A stretch of 28,750 bases of DNA from JBEBXQ01 sp040391535 (GTDB lineage Bacteria > Bacteroidota > Bacteroidia > Cytophagales > Spirosomataceae), in contig JBEBXQ010000052.1 in assembly GCA_040391535.1 (NCBI GenBank), positions 1 through 28,750 on the forward strand. The letters run 5' to 3'. Of this stretch, positions 1 through 6,511 are shown piece after piece. The first letter of the stretch is position 1, and each line of letters starts with the position of its first letter. The notes under the pieces are model-generated. The model made no database searches. It was given only the letters and a program-made list of their open reading frames with translations, and was not told the origin of the DNA. The translations under genes were made by a program, and so were the position numbers.

Positions 1-767
1 GTAAAACTGATCGGGCCTTTGACGTACGGTGCTATTTCATAAGGATTGTAGTGAATCAGTACTCCTTTGTCAGAAAATATATAGTTGGCCGGAAGGAAAA
101 ATTTCCCGTTTTGCAGAAAATAACCTTTCTCTTCCAGATTGTCAGCAGCAGACAGTTTTTCTACTCTTCTGAATCTGCTTTCGACTATATTCAGAAATGC
201 GGTTGAATCAGAAAAAAAACGGATAGGATTAAGTTCTTTACCGCTATGTGCGTCAAACAGATAAAATGTTGTAAAAGTATTGGGATGTGCACCTCCCAGA
301 AATGAATATTGTGCCAATCCGTATGAAATAACCTTAGGACTGGTAAAAATGCTATCTCCGTTCATTTCAATTTCCCAGCAACCCATTGCATCCGGAAATG
401 ATTTCCGGAAATCCAGATAAGCGTCTTTTAAATCTTCATAAGCGTCTTTTATCCGGTTTCCTGAGGATGGTCTGATACCGATAAATGTGCTGTCGGTATT
501 GGCATGAATATTCCTGACAATGAAATTTTCAATAAAATCAGCAATGTTCCTCCCGCCCGCTGAACTGTCAGAAGGGACCACATAACTTGTAGAAAAACGC
601 AATCCCGGCATGGAATCGTTCCCGCAAATACCTTCTTCATAATCAAATCTCAGTTTGTGATAAGCAGTTGATTTATGAGATTGATCTGTCCCGGAATCTG
701 GATTGCAGCCCAAGGTAGCGGCTGTTAATAAAAGCACTGAAAAGGGTATAAAATATTTTTTTAACAT
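1..767 (-). CDS. RsiV-like DUF4163/DUF3298 lipoprotein (3' end cut by window)
   Basis: I translated this reading frame by hand; it stays open from the ATG at 767 to the left edge, giving 255 residues. The N-terminus is a short Lys-rich stretch, a hydrophobic core and Leu-Gly-Cys with Cys21, so a lipoprotein signal is likely, although the -3 residue (Thr) is not ideal. The middle holds a GGAHPNT block followed by a YLFDAHSGKEL stretch, and the visible end reads YNPYEIAPYVKGP. These blocks are typical of the DUF4163/DUF3298 pair found in the extracellular part of RsiV and in many Bacteroidota lipoproteins. Probably only the last few tens of residues are missing. RsiV binds lysozyme, but whether this protein does is unknown. 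It lies downstream of, and in the same direction as, the two-component genes, with a perfect palindrome just upstream of its start. Confidence 0.85.
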   Translation of the reverse strand, partial: MLKKYFIPFSVLLLTAATLGCNPDSGTDQSHKSTAYHKLRFDYEEGICGNDSMPGLRFSTSYVVPSDSSAGGRNIADFIENFIVRNIHANTDSTFIGIRPSSGNRIKDAYEDLKDAYLDFRKSFPDAMGCWEIEMNGDSIFTSPKVISYGLAQYSFLGGAHPNTFTTFYLFDAHSGKELNPIRFFSDSTAFLNIVESRFRRVEKLSAADNLEEKGYFLQNGKFFLPANYIFSDKGVLIHYNPYEIAPYVKGPISF

Positions 768-786
768 AAAAAGAGATAACGGGTGT

Positions 787-802
787 CTGTTATTAATAAC
801 AG
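787..802. promoter_or_regulatory. Perfect 16-bp palindrome upstream of the RsiV-like gene
   Basis: CTGTTATTAATAACAG is identical to its own reverse complement over all 16 bases. It sits 20 bases upstream of the lipoprotein start and 18 bases past the end of the LytTR regulator gene. The size and symmetry fit an operator for a dimeric repressor or activator. LytTR proteins normally bind direct repeats, so the neighbouring regulator is not the obvious reader. With no GC pairs in its centre and no T-run it is a poor terminator. Confidence 0.4.
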
Positions 803-819
803 TATCATCTGATAATAGT

Positions 820-1560
820 TTATAAACTCATTAATTCTTTAAAACGGATGGCCTGGCGTCTGGAGATTTCGATTTTATCACCACCGTTGAGGGTCACGAG
901 TAAGCCGCCACTGAACCACGGTTCTATTTTTTCGACCCATTGCAGGTTAATAATATGTTTCCGGTTTGCCCTGAAATAGGTTTCCTGATCAAGACGTTCC
1001 TCCAGACTGTTCAGTGATTTAAGCACCAATGGCTTCTGATCATCGAAATGCAGTCTTACATAGTTGCCCATGGATTCAAAAAGCCGGATTTTACCTAATT
1101 TTACAAACCAGCATTTTTCACCGTCTTTGACAAATACCTGATCATCCTGTCTCAGGATTTTATCATTCCTGCTAGTTTCGGGCATGGCTGCCTGATGCTG
1201 CGCACTGCTGAATTCCTCTTCCAGTCTTTTGACAGCTTCACCCAAACGATCCTGGTCAATCGGCTTAAGCAGATAATCAAAGGCATTGTAGTCAAAAGCC
1301 TTGATTGCATATTCATCAAAAGCAGTAGTGAAAATAACTTCAGGTGTTTTGCCTTCTATTTCAGAGAGTAACTCAAAACCGTTTTTACCCGGCATCTGAA
1401 TATCCAGAAAAATCAGATCGGGCTGGTGCTCATCAATGAGCTCTAACGCTTCATCTGCATTGGAAGCCTCGGCAAGAATTTCAATTTTAGGGAAATTCTC
1501 CAGCAATCTTTTTAATTCATTCCTTGCCAGACGTTCATCATCTACAATTATGGTTCTCAT
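820..1560 (-). CDS. LytTR-family response regulator
   Basis: This is a 246-residue two-component response regulator. The receiver domain spans about residues 1-118: the acidic pair is Asp7-Asp8, the phosphoacceptor is Asp53 in FLDIQMPG, and the switch residues are Thr79 and Lys99 in the LLKPID loop. A LytTR DNA-binding domain follows (about 140-246), recognisable from the FESMGNYVRLHF and FRANRKHIIN blocks. The domain order and length are those of AlgR/LytR-type regulators. Its ATG overlaps the stop codon of the kinase gene as ATGA, so the two are translated as a coupled pair. Targets cannot be read from the sequence; LytTR regulators often control envelope, exopolysaccharide or transport genes, and the lipoprotein immediately downstream is one candidate. 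Confidence 0.95.
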   Translation of the reverse strand: MRTIIVDDERLARNELKRLLENFPKIEILAEASNADEALELIDEHQPDLIFLDIQMPGKNGFELLSEIEGKTPEVIFTTAFDEYAIKAFDYNAFDYLLKPIDQDRLGEAVKRLEEEFSSAQHQAAMPETSRNDKILRQDDQVFVKDGEKCWFVKLGKIRLFESMGNYVRLHFDDQKPLVLKSLNSLEERLDQETYFRANRKHIINLQWVEKIEPWFSGGLLVTLNGGDKIEISRRQAIRFKELMSL

Positions 1561-2621
1561 GTGCTGTTTTTATTTTTAATTAATTGATGGGGACCCTCAG
1601 AAGCTATTGGCACTCTTACTGACGCGCAAACCGTATCTTCAGAATATTGATTTATCTCAAACGAGGCCTGTTTACCATAAAGAATAGATAAGCGTTCCGC
1701 CGTATTTAACAAGCCCACTCCTCCTGAATTTTTATCGCCAAGTGTACCGGAATTATAAATCTCTATCAGCAGATCATTATGGTCGATACCAGTCACTATT
1801 TTAATTGAACCACCATTTTTTAATTTACAGATACCATGCTTAATCCCGTTTTCCACGAGTGTCTGCAACATCATGGGCGGAACCTGCCAGTACATCGTTG
1901 TAGGATCTGCAATAACTTCATATTTCAGACGGTCTTCGTACCTGACTTTTTCCAGTTCAAGATAATCCGTTACCGTTTTCAGTTCCTCTCTCAGCTCTAC
2001 TGTTTTTCTTCGGTCGGCCAGAAGCGAATTTCGTAAAATATTTGATAATTGTGTTATACTTTGCTGCGCTTTTTCAGGGTTTTCTACAACCAGTGCCCTG
2101 ATGCTGTTCAGCGCATTAAAGGTAAAGTGCGGATTGAGCTGCGAGCGGAGAACTTTTGCTTCAGCTTCGCGCATGGAAGTCTTCAGCATTATTTTCTCCA
2201 GTTCTGCCATACGGTTCATCTGCACGTAATTATAAACCGTAAAAGACAGGATCCAGGCTGCCAGGTTTTTGCACCAGTTTCCAAAGTACATCCAGAACAT
2301 GAAGGGTTGGGTCCGGATATTCTCAACCAGAAGTTGTCTGTCAATCGGTAAATTGATCAGCGTCATAATCAGGCCGAGGCTAATAATCGATAATGCTACT
2401 CTGATGATCAGTCGTGGCAGTGGAAGCGCACTCCATTGCCATCTGCGGATCACTAACCGGTACAGGTGTGTAAGGGTAACACAAAGAAGAATATTAACGA
2501 TGCTCAGCAAAAATGTTGAGAGATCGAAGGAATATTCAATTGCGTAAGGAATGTACTCATACATAATGAGCAACGTCCAGCCGGCAAATTGCAAGGTCCA
2601 GTAGATACTGTTTTTGGACAT
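1557..2621 (-). CDS. LytS-type sensor histidine kinase
   Basis: This 354-residue membrane kinase has four hydrophobic segments in the first 130 residues (about 8-28, 33-55, 70-92 and 108-130), with no large periplasmic domain between them. A short coiled linker leads to the His_kinase (PF06580) domain: the phosphoacceptor His165 lies in LNPHFTFNALNSIRAL. A HATPase_c domain follows, with the N-box VENGIKHG around Asn258 and a glycine-rich G-box GGVGLLNTAERL at 300-311. This architecture is the usual Bacteroidota LytS/YehU type and sensing probably occurs within the membrane. It is the first gene of the pair with the LytTR regulator. The 115 bases before it are AT-rich with only a poor -7 match at 2673-2681. 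Confidence 0.94.
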   Translation of the reverse strand: MSKNSIYWTLQFAGWTLLIMYEYIPYAIEYSFDLSTFLLSIVNILLCVTLTHLYRLVIRRWQWSALPLPRLIIRVALSIISLGLIMTLINLPIDRQLLVENIRTQPFMFWMYFGNWCKNLAAWILSFTVYNYVQMNRMAELEKIMLKTSMREAEAKVLRSQLNPHFTFNALNSIRALVVENPEKAQQSITQLSNILRNSLLADRRKTVELREELKTVTDYLELEKVRYEDRLKYEVIADPTTMYWQVPPMMLQTLVENGIKHGICKLKNGGSIKIVTGIDHNDLLIEIYNSGTLGDKNSGGVGLLNTAERLSILYGKQASFEINQYSEDTVCASVRVPIASEGPHQLIKNKNST

Positions 2622-2736
2622 GCTATAGATCGAGTTTACAGCTCAGGAAGTTTTTTGTAAAAGACAAAGATCCAAAAAATATGGATAATTCCTGATGCAT
2701 TAAGTACCAGTGGAACAAAGCACCCATGAGCGGCAG

Positions 2737-3387
2737 TTAAACCCTGTCAGGTATTTCTAACGTAAGCAGGTGGGTAATGTCATTGGAAAGCCGGATCGTA
2801 AATATCTTTTCAGTATACGAATAATTAAGCTTATAAAGACAAAGATTACTATGTTCAAACCGGTCCATCCCGTCAAGTGTCTGGCTGAATAAGGAGGCAA
2901 GCAGAATCCGCATGGCTCTTCCGTGTGTAGCCACCAGAATGGTTTCCTCATCCGGCCTGCTTAGCATCAGTTTCAGAAAATCCTGCTGACGTAAACTGAC
3001 ATCTACCGGGCTTTCCCCGCCTAAAGTGGCTTTGCTGATATTACCGTTTTTCCAGTCCTGTAATAATTCGCTATAGGCATGTGCATCTACTGCATCCGGC
3101 TTGTGGCCTTCGTAAATCCCCCAGCAAATTTCATTGAGTCCGGCATGTTTCTCAAACGGAATTCCTGTATCAATGAATTTTTGAATAGATTGTTGTGTCC
3201 TGACAAGCTGTGAAGCATAAACCTTGTCAAACGGAACGTGTTGATAGGCATCAAAAAACGCTGATGCCTGTGCTTTACCCCATTCATTCAGAGAAGAGTT
3301 AATACCGCTGCCCTGAATAATACCCCGACGATTATAGTCGGTTTCTCCATGTCTTACCAGATAGATTGTTTTACTTTTATCAGACAT
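2737..3387 (-). CDS. Histidine phosphatase family protein
   Basis: A 216-residue branch-1 histidine phosphatase (phosphoglycerate-mutase-like fold). The catalytic block LVRHGETDYN places nucleophile His13 next to Arg12; Arg63 in LVRTQQS, Glu86 in NEICWGIYEG and the second histidine, His155, in VATHGRAMRI complete the phosphate pocket. Length fits cofactor-dependent PGM-like or broad-specificity phosphatases such as GpmB, PhoE or CobC. No cobalamin genes are nearby, so I do not assign CobC. No signal peptide is seen, so it is cytosolic. It is transcribed divergently from the thioesterase gene. Substrate remains open: family members act on sugar phosphates, nucleotides or phosphoproteins. Confidence 0.9.
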   Translation of the reverse strand: MSDKSKTIYLVRHGETDYNRRGIIQGSGINSSLNEWGKAQASAFFDAYQHVPFDKVYASQLVRTQQSIQKFIDTGIPFEKHAGLNEICWGIYEGHKPDAVDAHAYSELLQDWKNGNISKATLGGESPVDVSLRQQDFLKLMLSRPDEETILVATHGRAMRILLASLFSQTLDGMDRFEHSNLCLYKLNYSYTEKIFTIRLSNDITHLLTLEIPDRV

Positions 3388-3444
3388 TGTATTATTTTAA
3401 TAAAAAAATTGGCATAAATGCCTTTTAATGCTAAATTGCGCTAT

Positions 3445-3452
3445 ACAAAGTT
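3445..3452 (-). promoter_or_regulatory. Bacteroidota -7 box for the histidine phosphatase
   Basis: Read on the minus strand this is TAACTTTG, an exact match to the Bacteroidota -7 consensus TAnnTTTG, about 58 bases upstream of the phosphatase ATG. No clear TTG -33 element lies at the expected distance. On the other strand TTG at 3409-3411 followed after 20 bases by TAAATTG at 3432 is a weaker candidate for the thioesterase gene. Confidence 0.4.
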
Positions 3453-3467
3453 AGATAATTTTTAGAT

Positions 3468-3890
3468 ATGTTCATTAAAGAAATTTCACTGAACGATCTC
3501 GGGCAGTTTTCAGGACAGACAATTGCAGAGCATTTAGGAATCGAATTTACAGAAATAGGGAAGGACTACCTCGTTGCCAGGATGCCGGTGGACCATCGTA
3601 CACATCAGCCTATGGGACTTTTGCATGGGGGAGCATCCGTAGTGCTGGCAGAAACACTGGGTAGTGTGGCTTCATTTTTATGTATTGAGGAACCTGATAA
3701 ATACCAGGCCGTTGGGCTTGAAATTAACGCAAATCATGTCAGATCGGTAAGGGAAGGTTGGGTGTACGGACGTACACAGGCTATTCATATTGGCCGGAGT
3801 ACTCAGATATGGGAAATCAGAATTACAAATGAAGAACAGAAGCTGGTTTGTATCAGCAGACTGACGGTGGCTATTGTACCGATAAAATGA
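3468..3890 (+). CDS. menI: Hotdog thioesterase, probable 1,4-dihydroxy-2-naphthoyl-CoA hydrolase
   Basis: A 140-residue single hotdog-fold thioesterase. The block GLLHGGASVVLAETLGSVAS holds the catalytic Glu62, and GLEINANHVRS follows; both match what I remember of E. coli YdiI (MenI) almost residue for residue, and the N-terminal MPVDHRTHQP also corresponds. MenI hydrolyses 1,4-dihydroxy-2-naphthoyl-CoA in the menaquinone pathway. The next gene in the same direction encodes isochorismate synthase, the first committed menaquinone enzyme, which supports that role. PaaI or EntH-like proofreading thioesterases share the fold and cannot be excluded by sequence alone, but neither phenylacetate nor enterobactin genes are present here. 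It is cytosolic and probably a tetramer. Confidence 0.85.
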   Translation: MFIKEISLNDLGQFSGQTIAEHLGIEFTEIGKDYLVARMPVDHRTHQPMGLLHGGASVVLAETLGSVASFLCIEEPDKYQAVGLEINANHVRSVREGWVYGRTQAIHIGRSTQIWEIRITNEEQKLVCISRLTVAIVPIK

Positions 3891-3901
3891 ATTGTCGCCA
3901 G

Positions 3902-3930
3902 GAAACAATTTCACAATAAATTATTGTTTC
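3902..3930. repeat. AT-rich inverted repeat between menI and menF
   Basis: GAAACAAT (3902-3909) is repeated inverted as ATTGTTTC (3923-3930) around a 13-base spacer. It starts 12 bases after the menI stop codon and ends 6 bases before a -7-like box. It lacks GC pairs and a following T-run, so it is weak as a terminator; an operator or a 3' stabilising hairpin is as likely. Confidence 0.3.
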
Positions 3931-3936
3931 ATTAAA

Positions 3937-3944
3937 TATATTTG
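3937..3944 (+). promoter_or_regulatory. Bacteroidota -7 box upstream of menF
   Basis: TATATTTG matches TAnnTTTG exactly and lies 73 bases before the isochorismate synthase ATG. No TTG element is found at the normal 17-23 base distance upstream, so the promoter would be weak or activator-dependent. It suggests menF can be transcribed separately from menI. Confidence 0.35.
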
Positions 3945-4016
3945 CAGTTATCAGCATTACGGTGGTTGTCAGATGAAAGTACAGTCTGCCGTGTATTTTG
4001 CATTTACCAGTAAACG

Positions 4017-5276
4017 ATGATAGTGACCACTAAGGAATCAGATGTAGCGCCGGCTGTTCAGTTGAATGCCGGATCTCTGATTGAATGCGCCCGTGAATTC
4101 CAGCTACCTTCTGCGATGTGGCGGATACCCGAACAAAAAGAAGTAAAATTTCTGGTTTCTTTCAGTGAGATCGCTGAAACAGGATTCAGTAAACTGGAAG
4201 AAATGCCCAAGGGCTTCCTGGTAAGTGCCTTCGTCAATGATGAACTGGAAAAAGCCAGGGTCATAAAAGGTGATCTTCTGTTTACCCTTACGCTCAGGGG
4301 TGAGGTGGCTTATTATAAGCAAACGGATGAAGCCGATCCTGAAAAGGTGCAGCATTTTTTGCACAGGGTGGCTGAAATTTCACAAAATGCCGATGAAATA
4401 AAGTATAATAATACACTTTCATTCTTATCTGAGGAAGATAAAGACACGGAGGCACATTACAAACGGATTGTAGAACTTGGTGTATTGTCCATTCAGCAGA
4501 ATGCGTTTGATAAAGTGGTGCTTTCCAGGACAAAAGAATTTGCAATGTCTGCCTCTTTCGATGTTGCAAAAGCTTTTTTACAGTTGGAGATGGCCTATAA
4601 GACGGCTTTTATTTCATGGATTAATCTGCCTGAAAAAGAAGAAATGTGGTTAGGTGCCACTCCGGAATTACTTGTGGAGGTATCTGACAAAAGTGTTTTC
4701 AGGACGATAGCACTTGCCGGGACTCAGGGCGCTTTGCACAATAACGGAGAACTGATTCCCCGTTATGATATAAAGTGGGGGCAAAAAGAAATAGAGGAAC
4801 AGGCACTGGTGAGTCGCTATATTGTATCCTGTTTTAAGAAAATAAGGTTACGGGAGTACAGCGAAAAAGGGCCTAAAACAGTATTGGCGGGGAATTTGTA
4901 CCATCTTAAAAGTGAGTTTGAAGTAAATATGAAGGAAGCGTGTTTTCCGGATCTGGGAAGCGTGATGCTGGCATTGCTGCATCCGACTTCAGCCATTTGC
5001 GGAACTCCCAAACTACCGGCCATGGAATTTATTCTGAAAATGGAAGGATTCGACAGAAGTATTTACAGTGGTTTTATCGGGCCGGTTAATGTAGGTAATT
5101 CAAGCAATATTTATGTAAATTTGCGTACGGTCAGGTTCAGAAACGGGATTGCGACATTTTTTGCGGGAGCCGGAATAACTGAAGGCTCAGACTCTTCCAG
5201 AGAATGGGAAGAAACTGAACTCAAATGTGACACACTGCTCAGGATTTTGAATCAGCCAGTTGTTGATCAGAAATAA
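4017..5276 (+). CDS. menF: Isochorismate synthase
   Basis: A 419-residue member of the chorismate-utilising (MenF/EntC/TrpE) superfamily. The N-terminal half is divergent. The C-terminal catalytic half carries the DKVVLSR motif with general-base Lys166, WLGATPELLVEV (211-222), HPTSAICGTPK (322-332), the YSGFIGPV segment, and AGAGI (383-387) followed by the Mg-binding glutamates near 396-401. Isochorismate synthase converts chorismate to isochorismate for menaquinone; the lysine and the adjacent MenI-like gene favour this over anthranilate or aminodeoxychorismate synthase. The start is fixed by an in-frame TAA six bases upstream of the ATG. menD and the rest of the pathway do not follow; an efflux operon does. 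Confidence 0.9.
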   Translation: MIVTTKESDVAPAVQLNAGSLIECAREFQLPSAMWRIPEQKEVKFLVSFSEIAETGFSKLEEMPKGFLVSAFVNDELEKARVIKGDLLFTLTLRGEVAYYKQTDEADPEKVQHFLHRVAEISQNADEIKYNNTLSFLSEEDKDTEAHYKRIVELGVLSIQQNAFDKVVLSRTKEFAMSASFDVAKAFLQLEMAYKTAFISWINLPEKEEMWLGATPELLVEVSDKSVFRTIALAGTQGALHNNGELIPRYDIKWGQKEIEEQALVSRYIVSCFKKIRLREYSEKGPKTVLAGNLYHLKSEFEVNMKEACFPDLGSVMLALLHPTSAICGTPKLPAMEFILKMEGFDRSIYSGFIGPVNVGNSSNIYVNLRTVRFRNGIATFFAGAGITEGSDSSREWEETELKCDTLLRILNQPVVDQK

Positions 5277-5372
5277 TAAATAATCTATACTCGTAATAAA
5301 TCATACTCGGTAACTTAGGAATTAAAATGAAACTAACATATTCTAGTCCAGGGAGAATTTCCCCGAAATTTT

Positions 5373-6479
5373 ATGACAAAGTTGACCGGTATCCTTTTCA
5401 ACCCAATTACCTGTTCCCCTCTTCAACAGTTTAAGAGAGGGTCTTATTTATTTGCTGCTTTATGTTTTTTTGCCAGTTGCGGAAAAAAAAACGAGGCTCC
5501 TGCGCAAAGGTCTGCCAATAAGCCTATTGTCGATGTCATTATAGCTGATGCGATGGCGCTCAACCGTGATTTTGAAGTGAACGGTTCCGTCGTCTCCAAT
5601 GATTTTGTAGAGCTGCAACCTGAAATAAGCGGGCGCATCACCTATCTTAATGTGCCTGAAGGGCAGTTTGTGAAAGAAGGGACCATTATCGCACGTATCA
5701 ATGACGCGGATTTGAAGGCGCAGCTGAATAAGGCCGAATCACAGCTGCACCTTGCAGAGCTCACAGAAGGACGTCTTAAAAAACTCGTTAATATTCAGGG
5801 AGTTAATCAGGCTGATTATGATGCGGCCCTGAATCAGGTAAATACCCTTAAAGCAGATATTGAGTATTATACCGCTTTGATTGAGAAAACAATTATCAAA
5901 GCCCCCTTTAGCGGGAAAGTAGGTCTTCGCAGGGTAAGTTTAGGCTCCTATATCAATACTGGAACCGTCATTGCTTCTATTCATCAGATGGATAACCAGA
6001 GAGTGGATTTCTCTGTCCCTGAAGAGTTTTCAAACGCTGTAAAAATAGGTGAGTCTGTCGACGTGATCATTGATCAGAATAATCAGGAAAAATTAAAGGC
6101 ACGTATTATTGCTACAGAACCTGGCGTTACTGTAGATACCAGAAGCCTGACGGTGAGAGCTGTATTGTCAGCCTCAAAAAGTAATCCCGGTGCTTTTGCA
6201 AGGGTTTTTATTAACCGGGGCCAGGCAAAAAAGCAGATTCTGGTACCTTCAAACTGTATTATTCCCGAGTCAAAAACAAAAAGTGTAGTTGTTTTAAAGA
6301 ATGGCAAGGCAACATTTACTGAAATAGAGACGGGTATCAGGGATGAGTACCTGGTAGAAGTAACAAACGGACTAAGTATCGGTGATACGGTGGTGGTTGC
6401 AGGTATGTTGTTTACAAGACCTGGATCCGCAGTTGATGTCAGAAGTGTGGTTAATCTTTCTAACCTGAACACGTTATAA
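5373..6479 (+). CDS. RND efflux periplasmic adaptor (membrane fusion lipoprotein)
   Basis: A 368-residue AcrA/MexA-type adaptor and first gene of a three-gene efflux operon. After a rather long leader, hydrophobic residues lead into FFASCGKK with Cys36, a good lipobox, so the protein is anchored as a lipoprotein. The barrel-sandwich half-motifs are EISGRITYLNVPEGQFV (about 87-103) and IIKAPFSGKVGLRRVSLGSY; between them is the helical hairpin that contacts the outer-membrane channel. Beta-barrel and membrane-proximal domains fill the C-terminal half. The long n-region before Lys21-Arg22 hints that the true start could be later, but no alternative ATG is available. The pump gene follows after 32 bases. 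No local TetR or MarR regulator is present. Confidence 0.93.
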   Translation: MTKLTGILFNPITCSPLQQFKRGSYLFAALCFFASCGKKNEAPAQRSANKPIVDVIIADAMALNRDFEVNGSVVSNDFVELQPEISGRITYLNVPEGQFVKEGTIIARINDADLKAQLNKAESQLHLAELTEGRLKKLVNIQGVNQADYDAALNQVNTLKADIEYYTALIEKTIIKAPFSGKVGLRRVSLGSYINTGTVIASIHQMDNQRVDFSVPEEFSNAVKIGESVDVIIDQNNQEKLKARIIATEPGVTVDTRSLTVRAVLSASKSNPGAFARVFINRGQAKKQILVPSNCIIPESKTKSVVVLKNGKATFTEIETGIRDEYLVEVTNGLSIGDTVVVAGMLFTRPGSAVDVRSVVNLSNLNTL

Positions 6480-6511
6480 TTGAGCTAATACTGACTACAG
6501 ATCCTTAACAC

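Noticed and set aside
449..646. Minus-strand 65-residue ORF
   Set aside because: It is an out-of-frame shadow of the RsiV-like lipoprotein, whose own frame has a lipobox and clear DUF3298 motifs.
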